A stretch of DNA of 64,000 nt from Blastopirellula marina (GTDB lineage Bacteria; Planctomycetota; Planctomycetia; Pirellulales; Pirellulaceae). This document shows positions 1 to 8,728 of the stretch, one piece after another. Location: positions 310,001-374,000 of the forward strand of contig NZ_PUIA01000017.1 of NCBI RefSeq assembly GCF_002967715.1, written 5' to 3'. The translations under genes and the position numbers were made by a program. Under the pieces are notes generated by a model. That model did not search any database. It saw nothing but the letters and a program-made list of their open reading frames with translations, and was not told the DNA's origin. Position 1 is the stretch's first letter, and the number at the start of each line of letters is the position of its first letter.

Positions 1-1
1 A

Positions 2-1210
2 GCCATTGAAGCACACCCAAACAATGCCGACGCTTACCGCCTTCGCGGACTGATGTACCTGGAACAAGAAAAGTTCCAGGAGGCACTGGCCGACCTGAAG
101 GTCGTAACCGAACAACTGGCCCCCGGCGATCTGACTTCGTTGCAAGCTTACGCCCGAGCGTTTGCCCGACTGGGCGAGTTTGACGAAGCGATCAAAGCGG
201 TCGATCAGATCATTCAAGCGAATCCCAACTCGCCGATTGGCTACCTGCTGCGAGCCCAGTTCAAGACGATGGCCGGTAACCTGAACGCCGCGATCGAAGA
301 CTTGGATCAGGTGCTCGTTCTCGCCCCGCGTTCGGTCCCTGCCCTGCTGATGCGGGCAAGCTTGTATGTGGAACGCCAAGACTACAAGTCGGCCCTGCAA
401 GATGTCGAACGTGCCTTGGCCGCCGATACCGGAAACATGCAGGCTCTGTTAATGCGGGCCACGCTGTACGCTCAGGAAGGGAAGTTCGCCGAAGCGATTC
501 GTGACCTGGAAGCCCTCCAGATCCGCAACAGCGACAACGCCACGATCGCCCTGCAACTGGCAACCCTTTACCAGGCCGACAAGCGACCTCGCAAGGCGGT
601 CGAAGTATACGACCAGGTTCTCAAGATCGAGCCCGACAACATCATCGCTCTGCGTGGTAAAGGCGACGCCCTGCTTTCCTACGGCAAGCATGCCGAAGCG
701 GTTGAAACCTACCTGGCAGCGCTCAAGATCCAAGACGATGAAGAAGGAGGCATCCTGAATAACCTGGCTTGGGTTCTGGCGACCTCCACTAAAGACAACG
801 TTCGCGATGGCGAGAAGGCACTCCAGTACGCGGTGAAGGCCTGCGAAGCGACCGACTACTCGCAAGCTCACATCCTTTCGACCTTGGCTGCGGCCCATGC
901 CGAAAAGGGGGAGTTCGAAGAAGCTCGCAAATGGTCGAAGAAGGCCGTCGAAGTCGCCGGTGGTGACGAAGCCGCCGCCGAGATTCGCGATCACCTAAAG
1001 ATGGAGTTGGATGCCTACGATGCCAACGAAGCCTGGCGTGAAATCCAGAACACCAAGGAAGGTGGCAAGACCGACACCATTGCCGGTCCCGCTTCCAAAG
1101 TGGCCGAACAACTGAAAGACGCCGACAAAGAAAAGTCGGACGACCAAAAGAAGAAAGACGACAAGCCAGAGATGATGGAGCCTGCTCCGGACATGGATCC
1201 CGTCTCGTAG
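2..1210 (+). CDS. TPR-repeat protein, 5' end outside window
   Basis: The frame is open from base 2, so the start codon lies to the left of the window. About 400 residues are visible, mostly tandem tetratricopeptide repeats with helix pairs carrying the usual small/aromatic pattern (AYRLRGLMYLEQ, YLLRAQFKTMAGN, ALRGKGDALLSYGKHAEA). The last 60 residues are rich in Lys, Asp and Glu and end PDMDPVS, probably disordered. TPR arrays are protein-binding scaffolds; the partner and the cell location cannot be told because the N-terminus is missing. Planctomycetes often carry such arrays fused to thioredoxin or secretion modules, so the missing part may define the role. Confidence 0.85.
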   Translation, partial: AIEAHPNNADAYRLRGLMYLEQEKFQEALADLKVVTEQLAPGDLTSLQAYARAFARLGEFDEAIKAVDQIIQANPNSPIGYLLRAQFKTMAGNLNAAIEDLDQVLVLAPRSVPALLMRASLYVERQDYKSALQDVERALAADTGNMQALLMRATLYAQEGKFAEAIRDLEALQIRNSDNATIALQLATLYQADKRPRKAVEVYDQVLKIEPDNIIALRGKGDALLSYGKHAEAVETYLAALKIQDDEEGGILNNLAWVLATSTKDNVRDGEKALQYAVKACEATDYSQAHILSTLAAAHAEKGEFEEARKWSKKAVEVAGGDEAAAEIRDHLKMELDAYDANEAWREIQNTKEGGKTDTIAGPASKVAEQLKDADKEKSDDQKKKDDKPEMMEPAPDMDPVS

Positions 1211-1335
1211 GCTCCCCCTTTTTGTTTGATTCGCCTCCGGTGATTCGGAAGAATGAACGCAGAGGCCATCCGAAGATAACCACGCCCTGGCCTCGTACGA
1301 GCGTCAGGACTTTTTTCATGAAGGGACTTCCCACA

Positions 1336-1698
1336 ATGGATATCCAAACGCCAGATCAACTGACGCAGAAAAAATGCAAGCCCTGCGAAGGGGGCGTCGA
1401 TCCATGTACCTTGGACGAAGCCAATGATCAGTTGGCGAAGCTCGACGGCTGGTACCTGACGCACGAAGGTCAACGCATCCGCAAAGACTGGACGGTAAAG
1501 AACTTTATGGCCGGCATGACCTTCTTCAATAAGGTGGCCGAGGTGGCCGAAGAAGACGGACATCACCCCGATCTGCACATCGCCGGGTACCGGAACGTTT
1601 CGATCGAGATCTGGACGCATGCGATCGGCGGACTGAGCGAAAACGACTTTATCCTGGCCGCCAAGATCGATGCCTTGCCTATCGAGGTGAAGTCATAG
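1336..1698 (+). CDS. Pterin-4a-carbinolamine dehydratase (PCD/DCoH family)
   Basis: About 120 residues, close to the family length. It carries the signature HHPDLHIAGYRNVSIEIWTH followed by GGLSENDFILAAKID, matching the active-site histidines and the conserved Trp-Thr-His stretch of PCD. The reaction is dehydration of 4a-hydroxytetrahydrobiopterin during pterin recycling; bacterial homologues may also serve in molybdopterin or folate-related metabolism. An in-frame ATG at 1318 and a TTG at 1222 lie upstream; 1336 is preferred because AAGGGA sits at a plausible ribosome-binding distance and the protein then starts near the family N-terminus. The N-terminal Cys-rich segment (KKCKPCEGG) is often seen in bacterial members. 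Confidence 0.9.
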   Translation: MDIQTPDQLTQKKCKPCEGGVDPCTLDEANDQLAKLDGWYLTHEGQRIRKDWTVKNFMAGMTFFNKVAEVAEEDGHHPDLHIAGYRNVSIEIWTHAIGGLSENDFILAAKIDALPIEVKS

Positions 1699-1826
1699 GC
1701 AACAGGCCCGGCGGTGAAAACGTGTCCGTATTAAGTCCTGGTTAATCATCCCACGATTGCAATTTGCGTTTTCTGGCAGGTGACCTACACTTTGGGCAGT
1801 GATTGCGCACGCGTTTTACCCCCTAT

Positions 1827-2183
1827 ATGGTCATGAACAACGAGATCGAAGTTCTCGACAAGCCTCAGCTTCCCGCGGTTGCCCCTGAGGCTTCTCTGCC
1901 AGTTGAGCGGACCATTGATGCCGGCCTACCCCCGAGCATTCGGGCAGCCGTGCGCAGCCATACGATCATCTGGATCGTCATCCTATCGATTGGCCCGCTG
2001 GGCTTGCCACTGCTGTGGCTGAGTCCCAAGTACCCGGCCTGGTCGAAGGTAGTGATCTCGCTGGCCACGCTTTTCTTCACCGTGATCTTGCCGATTCTGG
2101 TGACGATCTACTGCGGCGAATTTCTCGTTCGTGGGCTGCTCGAAGCAATGGAAGAAGCCAACCGCGCTGGCGGGGCCATTTAA
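1827..2183 (+). CDS. Small two-TM membrane protein, unknown function
   Basis: About 118 residues with a soluble N-terminal third and two hydrophobic segments (roughly residues 47-67, TIIWIVILSIGPLGLPLLWL, and 76-100, VISLATLFFTVILPILVTIY). No family recognised. The start could be ATG 1827 or ATG 1833; a TTG at 1803 also opens the frame. A TTGCGT (1764) and TACACT (1786) pair with 16 bases between them is a plausible promoter, 36 bases before 1827. It is convergent with the phosphatase gene that follows, with only 7 bases between the stops. Confidence 0.65.
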   Translation: MVMNNEIEVLDKPQLPAVAPEASLPVERTIDAGLPPSIRAAVRSHTIIWIVILSIGPLGLPLLWLSPKYPAWSKVVISLATLFFTVILPILVTIYCGEFLVRGLLEAMEEANRAGGAI

Positions 2184-2190
2184 GCGACCG

Positions 2191-2736
2191 CTACGCTTTC
2201 GACGTTTCCTGAAGTTGCCGGTAATACTCTTGCACGACTGGACGCCGATAGAGGGTCGCTAGTACCTGGCGTCGCTTTTCCAGAAGGTAAACCTGGGCCT
2301 GCTCGGGATTCATCCCTTTGGCTTTCATCAACCAGCACAGGACGATCGTCGCGCTGCGAGCTCTCCCGGCTTTGCAGTGAACGTAAACATCCTTCTCTTC
2401 GGCCACGAACCGCTCGATAAAGCGAACCCCTTCCTCGATGTCTTCGACACTGGGTGGCGTGAAGTCGACCGTGGGCAGGTAAAGCTGTTCGACGCCATGT
2501 TCCTTATAGATGTCGAGCGGACCTTCATATTCGTGACAGGTGTTGATCACCCCTTTGATACCGCTCTCGGCCAGATCTACGGCCATTTTGCGCGAGGGGA
2601 CCGCCCCGACGAAAACGTGCTGGTCGATTTCGTCGTACCACCGCCACCACTTGAGCCGCCGGATCATCGTCCAGTTGTAGACGTACGAGGGCCAGTAGAT
2701 CGATTTGGCGTACAGATGCTGGAGAAAACGTTTCAT
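2191..2736 (-). CDS. PTPMT1-like dual-specificity phosphatase (probable phosphatidylglycerophosphate phosphatase)
   Basis: 181 residues. The P-loop reads HCKAGRARSAT (Cys121, Arg127 from ATG 2736), the form of the CX5R motif typical of PTPMT1 rather than of protein-tyrosine phosphatases in general. A candidate general-acid Asp lies at about residue 91 in TVDFTPP. PTPMT1 dephosphorylates phosphatidylglycerophosphate on the path to phosphatidylglycerol and cardiolipin, and a mammalian-type enzyme of this kind is known from Rhodopirellula baltica, so this role is the best guess here. The hydrophobic and aromatic N-terminus (YWPSYVYNWTMIRRLKWW) could bind membrane. A TTG at 2745 would add three residues. 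Confidence 0.8.
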   Translation of the reverse strand: MKRFLQHLYAKSIYWPSYVYNWTMIRRLKWWRWYDEIDQHVFVGAVPSRKMAVDLAESGIKGVINTCHEYEGPLDIYKEHGVEQLYLPTVDFTPPSVEDIEEGVRFIERFVAEEKDVYVHCKAGRARSATIVLCWLMKAKGMNPEQAQVYLLEKRRQVLATLYRRPVVQEYYRQLQETSKA

Positions 2737-2945
2737 GATGGGCAAAAAGGGCTTATTTCCATGGGATAATCCCGTTTCAGCGCAGGAAGCTTCACATTTG
2801 ATTCCCTTGGCCTATGCCACCGATTATGATGGTTGGCGGTCTTTCAGCCCACCCTGCCCGAGTGATATGCCTCGGCAGCCTACCCATTGGGGGCAGTTTC
2901 CATGCCTCGTTCCCGCCTGAAAACATTCTGAGGAGAAACTTGTCT

Positions 2946-4466
2946 ATGTTGCGTCTGGTGTGTTGCGTTGGCCTGCTGCTGAGCATGGCCTCGTTTGTGT
3001 TCGCCGAAGAGCCTGCTTTGAATCAACCCCCTAATGGCTTCAAGCAACTGTTCAACGGCAAGGACCTGTCAGGCTGGAAAGGCCTGGTTGCCAATCCGAA
3101 GAAGCGGTCCGAGATGTCGCAGGAAGAGATGTCGGCGGCCCAAGCCCAAGCCGACCAGTCGATGCGCGAGCATTGGCAGGTCGAAGATGGCTCTCTGGTT
3201 TTCGACGGCAAAGGGCAAAGTCTCTGCACGGATAAAGACTATGCCGACTTCGAAATGTACGTCGACTTCAAAATCAAAGAAAAAGGTGACAGCGGCATCT
3301 ACCTGCGCGGTAGCCCACAAGTTCAGATCTGGGACCCTGCCAACGAAAAGGGTGTCGGTTCCGGCGGGTTGTTCAACAACCAGAAGAACCCCAGCCAACC
3401 GCTAGTTACCGCCGACAACCCGGCCGGCGAGTGGAACACGTTCTTTATCCGCATGATCGGCGACCGCGTTACCGTCAAGCTGAACGGTAAGCTAGTGACC
3501 GACGATGTCGTGCTGGAAAACTACTGGGAACGCGACAAGCCGATCTACCGCACCGGTCAGATCGAACTACAGAATCACGGTAACACGCTTTACTTCCGCA
3601 ATGTGTTCATTCGCGAACTGGTCACGCCAGATCAACTGGCCAAGATCGAAGAAGCTTTGCCCGAGAAGCCGCGCGTCGACCCGAAGCAGAAACACAACGT
3701 GCTGGTCTTTACTCGCTACGATGGTTTCCGCCATAGCTCGATCCCTGTGGGTGCGATGGCCGTGAAGATGCTAGGTGAAAAGACCGGTGCTTTCGACGCT
3801 CATATTACCAACGACCTGACGCTGCTCGCTCCGGAAACGCTGAAAGACTACGACGCCGTCGTGATGGTCAATACGACCGGTTCGTGGATCAAACCTCGCG
3901 ACGAGGACATCGCCAAGCTGGCTGCGGCCGGCAAAGAGATGAACAAGGAAGACGCGGAGAAAATGTTCCGTGAAAGCCTGCTGAACTTCGTCTCCAGCGG
4001 CAAAGGCCTGGTCGGCTTTCATGCGGCCAGCGATGCGAATTACCACTGGGAAGATTTCGGCAAGCTGATCGGCGGCTACTTCCACGGCCACCCCTGGCAC
4101 GAAAAGGTAGGCATCAAGGTCGATGATCCTGAGCACCCACTGATGGCCGCTTTCGGTGGCGAGAACTTCTCGATCGTCGACGAGATCTACCAGTTCCGCG
4201 ATCCCTACTCCCGCGATGCGCTGCACGTGCTGCTTTCGCTGGATGTCGACAACACGAACATGGACAAGGGAGGCATCCATCGCAAGGACGGTGACTTCGC
4301 CGTTTCGTGGGTTCGCAAATGGGGTGACGGTCGCGTGTTCTACAGTTCGCTGGGACATCGCGAAGAGATCTACTGGAACCCCCAGATGCTGAAGTTCTAT
4401 CTCGACGGCATCCAGTTCGCCCTGGGCGACCTCGATGGCCCCACGGCCCCCAGTAACGCCAAATAG
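2946..4466 (+). CDS. Secreted DUF1080 (3-keto-glycoside lyase/hydrolase fold) - ThuA fusion
   Basis: 506 residues with a clear signal peptide (MLRLVCCVGLLLSMASFVFA) preceded by an AGGAG ribosome-binding site at about 2930; this fixes the start at 2946 although the frame is open from 2814. Residues 28-220 are a DUF1080 domain (FKQLFNGKDLSGW opening, SGIYLRGSPQVQIWD core), a jelly-roll family linked to cleavage of 3-keto-disaccharides. Residues 248-490 are ThuA-like (VLVFTRYDGFRHSSIPVGA, GLVGFHAASD, GGYFHGHPW). The two activities suggest breakdown of oxidised glycosides outside the cytoplasm. It lies 125 bases upstream of a second ThuA gene, and the two are probably cotranscribed to the terminator at 5495. 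Confidence 0.88.
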   Translation: MLRLVCCVGLLLSMASFVFAEEPALNQPPNGFKQLFNGKDLSGWKGLVANPKKRSEMSQEEMSAAQAQADQSMREHWQVEDGSLVFDGKGQSLCTDKDYADFEMYVDFKIKEKGDSGIYLRGSPQVQIWDPANEKGVGSGGLFNNQKNPSQPLVTADNPAGEWNTFFIRMIGDRVTVKLNGKLVTDDVVLENYWERDKPIYRTGQIELQNHGNTLYFRNVFIRELVTPDQLAKIEEALPEKPRVDPKQKHNVLVFTRYDGFRHSSIPVGAMAVKMLGEKTGAFDAHITNDLTLLAPETLKDYDAVVMVNTTGSWIKPRDEDIAKLAAAGKEMNKEDAEKMFRESLLNFVSSGKGLVGFHAASDANYHWEDFGKLIGGYFHGHPWHEKVGIKVDDPEHPLMAAFGGENFSIVDEIYQFRDPYSRDALHVLLSLDVDNTNMDKGGIHRKDGDFAVSWVRKWGDGRVFYSSLGHREEIYWNPQMLKFYLDGIQFALGDLDGPTAPSNAK

Positions 4467-4591
4467 AAGTGAACTTTAAGAAGCGACCACAACTGCGCGA
4501 ATGGGCATCGTCTGAAGGGATTGGTGCCTTATTCGCGTCTTCCGTGGTCCTCTTTCCAGCCAATCTTGTTACTTATCAAGGAATTCCCCTC

Positions 4592-5449
4592 ATGACGTTT
4601 CGCTTTGTTCGCCCCTTGCTGGTGATGCTATTCGTCTTGGCAATCTCCGCCACTTCCCAAGCGGAAGAAAAGGCCAAGCTGAAGGCGCTGCTGATCACCG
4701 GCGGTTGCTGTCACGACTACCCGAACCAGATCAAGATCATCACGCAAGGGCTCAGCCAGCGTGTGAGCATCGACTGGGACGTGGCCCTGGCCGGTGAAGA
4801 TCGAATGATCAAGGTTCCCGTTTACCTGAACCATGACTGGATCAAGCCGTACGACCTGGTCGTACACAACGAATGTTATGGCGCTGTCGAAGACGTGGCC
4901 TTCGTCGAAGGTATCGTCAAAGCTCACACCGAGAACAAGATTCCGGCGATCTTCATTCACTGCTCGATGCACAGCTACCGCAATGCCAAGACCGACGAAT
5001 GGCGCAAGCTGATCGGCATGCGAAGCACCAGCCACGAAGGCAAGCACCCGCTGGACGTGATCACCCTGGTAGAAGATCACCCGATCATGAAGGGCTTTCC
5101 GCAAAACTGGAAGGTCGAACGGGGCGAGCTTTACAAGATCGAGAAGACATGGGATTCGGCCACGCCGCTGGCCAAGGCCTACGGCGTCGACACCAAGAAG
5201 GATCACTCCGTGATCTGGTGCAACGAGTACGAAGGGACCAAGACTTTCTCGACCACCCTGGGGCACTTCAATGAAACGATGAACAACGACGACTGGCTGA
5301 GCCTGGTCGCTCGTGGAGTTCTGTGGACCGTTGATGGCCTGAACGAAGACGGCACCCCGAAAGCTGGCTTCGAAGGAACTGGCAAAGTCGAGATCGACCT
5401 CAGCACGCCCAACCCCGACAAAGACAAGAGCCCCACCCCGGCGAAGTAA
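4592..5449 (+). CDS. Secreted ThuA-like protein
   Basis: 285 residues. The signal peptide is MTFRFVRPLLVMLFVLAISA-TSQAEE, with AAGGAA about 10 bases upstream of ATG 4592; the longer frame from 4469 lacks these features. The rest is one ThuA-like (class I glutamine amidotransferase-like) domain: ALLITGGCCHDY at the start, DLVVHNECYGA, AIFIHCSMHSYR, then TTLGHFNETM and GVLWTVDGL near the end. ThuA proteins act in utilisation of trehalose and other 3-keto-glycosides; the exact substrate is not readable. It follows the DUF1080-ThuA gene and precedes a strong terminator. Confidence 0.88.
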   Translation: MTFRFVRPLLVMLFVLAISATSQAEEKAKLKALLITGGCCHDYPNQIKIITQGLSQRVSIDWDVALAGEDRMIKVPVYLNHDWIKPYDLVVHNECYGAVEDVAFVEGIVKAHTENKIPAIFIHCSMHSYRNAKTDEWRKLIGMRSTSHEGKHPLDVITLVEDHPIMKGFPQNWKVERGELYKIEKTWDSATPLAKAYGVDTKKDHSVIWCNEYEGTKTFSTTLGHFNETMNNDDWLSLVARGVLWTVDGLNEDGTPKAGFEGTGKVEIDLSTPNPDKDKSPTPAK

Positions 5450-5494
5450 ATCGATCTGACTTGGCATCTACGCCAGGCGACAGAAGCTATCCTC

Positions 5495-5526
5495 AGGCAG
5501 CCTGAAATATCAGGCTGCCTCTTTTA
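5495..5526 (+). terminator. Rho-independent terminator after the ThuA genes
   Basis: A perfect 10-bp stem, AGGCAGCCTG (5495-5504) and CAGGCTGCCT (5511-5520), with loop AAATAT and a following CTTTTA tract. It lies 46 bases after the ThuA stop and 5 bases before the convergent SPASM-like gene ends. Confidence 0.85.
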
Positions 5527-5530
5527 TGCG

Positions 5531-6499
5531 CTAGGAAGCTTTGCGCGGCGAGCAGAAGATCGTGCGCGATGCACTACGAGAAGTCGATCGGCCTTCCGAT
5601 TCGTCGGCAATCTTCCGCAACTGCTGCTGGGGGTATTCGTGGAAGCGTTGTTCCCCGACCGAATCATAGATCGAAATCAACGAAGGCCGTCGCAAGGTGC
5701 TGCCCAAACCGGGACAGCCTTGGCACTCGCTTTCGGTGCGGTTTTTTCTCCATGCTTCCATCGACGCCCCTTCCCATAGTCCGCGAAGGGTGTCTTCTTC
5801 CAGGCTACCGAAATAAACCCGTTGCCGATGCTGGCCGCTGCAGCCGGTCATTTGACCGCACGCGCCGAATGTCATTACGCGATACGGTTCTTCACACAAC
5901 TTCATGCCGTAGTCGGCCTGTTGTTGTTCCAGCGAGAACGCACTAGCCCCACCGCTGCGCTGCACGCGGAAGGCCCCCCGCCAACTCAGTTGATCCAAAC
6001 GGCCCACCAAGTCGATCGACAGATTGCCTTGAGGAATCCGTACGACCAGTTCCGACGACAACTGCCAGGCGCTTTTCACGCGTGCGTAGTATTCGATGGT
6101 TCTCAGCCACACTTCCAGCAGGTCCGACAGAAGCTCTTCGTCGGTCGATTGAAACGGCAGCAGTTGGTTACGCAGATCCTTGGGCAGGGCAAACTCGATG
6201 GTTGTGAACGCGCGGAAGACTTCTTCCACCTCTTGCCGCATCATCCCCTCGCCACTGGTGAAGAGGACGCGCTGAGGGAATCCGGTCAATGCGATCATAC
6301 GACCATGGTCGACCAGTTGGGAAAGCTCGCCAGGATCGGCACCGATACCTCGGGCATGTACCGAGTGGATCGAATCAATCTGGCGGCCTTCCGAGAGAAT
6401 TTCGGACAAGCGATCCGGCGTCATCATGACGCGCCGTGGACCGTTGGCGTCAATGAGATGAAGCGACAAAATCCATGGATCATACTTCAGACGGGTCAT
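5531..6499 (-). CDS. SPASM-like cysteine protein without a radical-SAM core
   Basis: 322 residues. The C-terminal third resembles a SPASM auxiliary-cluster domain: LCEEPYRVMTFGACGQMTGC (Cys202, 214, 220), then FGSLEEDTLRGLWEGASMEAWR, then ECQGC (Cys259, 262). This follows the usual order of Cys-Pro lead, Cys pair, 'fGnL.e.sL..iW.g' and final CxxC. The N-terminal 190 residues contain no CX3CX2C motif and no cysteine at all, so the catalytic half of a radical-SAM enzyme is missing or replaced. It may be a degenerate enzyme or a stand-alone cluster or metal-binding partner. The N-terminal half matches nothing I recognise. ATG 6499 is preceded by GAAGG. Confidence 0.6.
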   Translation of the reverse strand: MTRLKYDPWILSLHLIDANGPRRVMMTPDRLSEILSEGRQIDSIHSVHARGIGADPGELSQLVDHGRMIALTGFPQRVLFTSGEGMMRQEVEEVFRAFTTIEFALPKDLRNQLLPFQSTDEELLSDLLEVWLRTIEYYARVKSAWQLSSELVVRIPQGNLSIDLVGRLDQLSWRGAFRVQRSGGASAFSLEQQQADYGMKLCEEPYRVMTFGACGQMTGCSGQHRQRVYFGSLEEDTLRGLWEGASMEAWRKNRTESECQGCPGLGSTLRRPSLISIYDSVGEQRFHEYPQQQLRKIADESEGRSTSRSASRTIFCSPRKAS

Positions 6500-6877
6500 A
6501 GCCTTCGTGAACTTCCCTGTTTCATATATTCGCGATCGTCACCCTATTTCACAGGTGTCGCTCGCTTGCTCGAAGCCACCCCAACGGGACGACCGTGATC
6601 ATATGGATACTGAACTGGGGGTGTTGCTCAGGCCAATGGTGCTTCTTACGCCGAATTTGGAGCGGTGGAAGGCGCGAAACCAGATGATTCCCTTTTCCCC
6701 CAAACGAAGCAATATCAACTCTACTTGTTCCTCCTAGAGGTGCTATCTTCGCTAGCAGGTTAAGAGCAGATGAATATCAAATGAAGTCGATCTAATTTGC
6801 AGAACCAAGCGGATCGCCAGGCGTATGTCAATTTGGAACGCTATCGGAAGTGCCCACCTATCCCTCAGGTCACCCCC
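6500..6877. other. Intergenic region between divergent genes
   Basis: This holds the 5' flanks of the SPASM-like gene (minus) and the GYF_2 gene (plus). A 44-codon frame from ATG 6603 has no ribosome-binding site and no recognisable product. No hairpin, repeat or convincing promoter was seen. A TTG at 6797 could extend the GYF_2 gene into this region. Confidence 0.5.
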
Positions 6878-7222
6878 ATGAAGGCGGAACAGATCTTTCA
6901 GAAGCTCGGCGAAATCTTCCCAACTCTTAAACCACTACTAGAGAGCAAGAAGAAGAAGAACAAATATCCTGGCCGCGAAAAGCGGAAGACACCGCTGCGC
7001 GCTCCAGAACCTCCCAAAGATGCCAAGCCCGACCTGACCGAGTTCTATGTGAAGTTCCCGCCCAAGTTTCAGGAGTCAGGCCCTTTTCGTCTGGCGGAAC
7101 TCAAAACGCTCGCTCGCGACGGCCTGATAACTGGCGAGACGCATATCCGTACGGACAAAACGTCGTGGATATACGCCAGGAATATCAAGGGGTTGGTCGC
7201 CGAAGGGACCGACGAAGAGTAG
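6878..7222 (+). CDS. GYF_2-domain protein
   Basis: About 114 residues from ATG 6878 (a TTG at 6797 would add 27). Residues 55-110 resemble the bacterial GYF_2 domain: FYVKFPPKFQESGPFRLAEL, then LITGETHIRTDKTSWIYAR and the closing GLV, in place of the usual 'GPF-L-ELK-L...G-I...T-V...-W..A'. A basic linker (SKKKKNKYPGREKRK) precedes it. GYF_2 domains usually sit beside membrane modules and are thought to bind proline-rich peptides; here the domain stands alone and no membrane segment is present. It is convergent with DUF1501 module 1, with 6 bases between the stops. Confidence 0.6.
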   Translation: MKAEQIFQKLGEIFPTLKPLLESKKKKNKYPGREKRKTPLRAPEPPKDAKPDLTEFYVKFPPKFQESGPFRLAELKTLARDGLITGETHIRTDKTSWIYARNIKGLVAEGTDEE

Positions 7223-7228
7223 CCGCGA

Positions 7229-8680
7229 CTACGCCAGGATATCGTGAACAACGTGGCCGTGAACGTCCGTCAAACGGAAGTCGCGACCTTGGAAGTGATA
7301 GGTTAGGCGTTCATGGTTCATGCCCAAGCAGTGCATGATGGTTGCCTGAAGATCGTGGATGTGCACTTTGTCTTCGGCCACCTTGAAGCCCAGATCATCA
7401 CTGGAACCGTACGAGAACCCAGGCTTAACCCCACCACCTGCCATCCACAGAGTGAAGACATCGGGGTAATGATCGCGTCCCAGAACGTTGCTACCGGCCG
7501 TGCGTCCTTCACGGAATGGTGTACGACCGAATTCACCACCCCAGATCACCAGCGTGTCTTCGAGTAGCCCGCGTTGTTTCAGGTCTTTGATAAGCGTGGT
7601 GACCGGCTGATCCATCGTAGCACACTTGTCTCGTAAACCACCTTGCAAACCAGTCGCCGCACTGGTGCCGTGGAAATCCCATCCCCAGTCGAACAGTTGC
7701 ACGAAACGAACGCCACGTTCCACCAGGCGTCGCGCGAGCAGGCAGTTGTTGGCCAGGCTCGATTCGCCCGGCTTGGCTCCGTAGGCATCTAGGGTCGTCT
7801 GCGTTTCCTTGCTCAGGTCCATTGCCTCGGGCGCGGCCATCTGCATGCGGAAGGCCAACTCGTACTGGCTGATGCGCGTCTCCGTTTCGGGACTCCCCAT
7901 CCGCTCGAGCTCCATCGCGTTCAGATCGTTCATCGCGTCGAGGGTCACCCGCCGCATATCCTTGCCCATGCCGGCAGGATTATTCAGATAGAGAACCGGA
8001 TCCCCTTTCGAACGGCACTGTACGCCTTGGTAGACCGACGGCAGGAAACCGCTGCCCCAGTCGCTGTTACCGCCAGCCGGATTCACGCCACTGGAAACAA
8101 GCACTACAAAGCCAGGCAGGTTCGCGTTCTCGGAGCCTAAACCATAGGTCACCCATGATCCCATGGAAGGACGCCCCAGCCGTGGCGAGCCGGTGAACAG
8201 CAATAGCTCGGCCGGAGCATGGTTGAACTGATCGGTGTTCATGGAGTGGATGAAGCACAGATCGTCGGCAACTTCTTCCAGGTGCGTCAGCGCGTCCGAC
8301 ATCCAGAGGCCGGACTGGCCGACCTTGCGGAACTTATGCGGCGTCCCCATTAGCTTGGGCGTGCCTTTGGTGAACGCGAATTCTTTGCCTTCGAAGAACT
8401 CGGCGGGGCAGTCTTGATCGTTGTGCTTGATCAGTTCGGGCTTGTAGTCGAACAAATCGAGATTCGGTGGCGAGCCGGTCATGTGCAAATAGATCACCGA
8501 CTTTGCCTTGGCCGGAAAGTGAGGCTGCACCGGAGCCATCGGATTGCTTCCCGACCGCTTGGCACCACTGGCCACGCCACCCAAGAGCGAACTGAGCGCG
8601 AGACCACCCAGGCCAGCCTGACACTGCGAGAGGAAGTATCGACGCGTAATGTTCTGCAAAGGTCGATGGAATGGATTCAT
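7229..8680 (-). CDS. DUF1501 protein (Tat-exported, sulfatase-like fold), module 1
   Basis: 483 residues. The N-terminus has a twin-arginine signal (TRRYFLSQCQAGLGGLALSS), so it is exported folded. DUF1501 hallmarks follow: KAKSVIYLHMTGSPPNLDLF, the HAPAELLLFTGSPRLGRPSMGSW-type stretch (residues 145-170), LVIWGGEFGRTPF and GRDHYPDVFTLWMAGGG. The domain is related to the alkaline-phosphatase/sulfatase superfamily, but its substrate is unknown. It starts 48 bases after the stop of the DUF1549/DUF1553 cytochrome gene and is surely in the same operon, as such pairs are in most planctomycetes. Confidence 0.9.
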   Translation of the reverse strand: MNPFHRPLQNITRRYFLSQCQAGLGGLALSSLLGGVASGAKRSGSNPMAPVQPHFPAKAKSVIYLHMTGSPPNLDLFDYKPELIKHNDQDCPAEFFEGKEFAFTKGTPKLMGTPHKFRKVGQSGLWMSDALTHLEEVADDLCFIHSMNTDQFNHAPAELLLFTGSPRLGRPSMGSWVTYGLGSENANLPGFVVLVSSGVNPAGGNSDWGSGFLPSVYQGVQCRSKGDPVLYLNNPAGMGKDMRRVTLDAMNDLNAMELERMGSPETETRISQYELAFRMQMAAPEAMDLSKETQTTLDAYGAKPGESSLANNCLLARRLVERGVRFVQLFDWGWDFHGTSAATGLQGGLRDKCATMDQPVTTLIKDLKQRGLLEDTLVIWGGEFGRTPFREGRTAGSNVLGRDHYPDVFTLWMAGGGVKPGFSYGSSDDLGFKVAEDKVHIHDLQATIMHCLGMNHERLTYHFQGRDFRLTDVHGHVVHDILA

Positions 8681-8728
8681 CGTTTTCTCTCGTTCGATTT
8701 ATTATCTCGAAGGACGGCCTTCGGGGCG

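Noticed and set aside
6603-6737. A 44-codon frame between the SPASM-like and GYF_2 genes
   Set aside because: No ribosome-binding site and no conserved motif.
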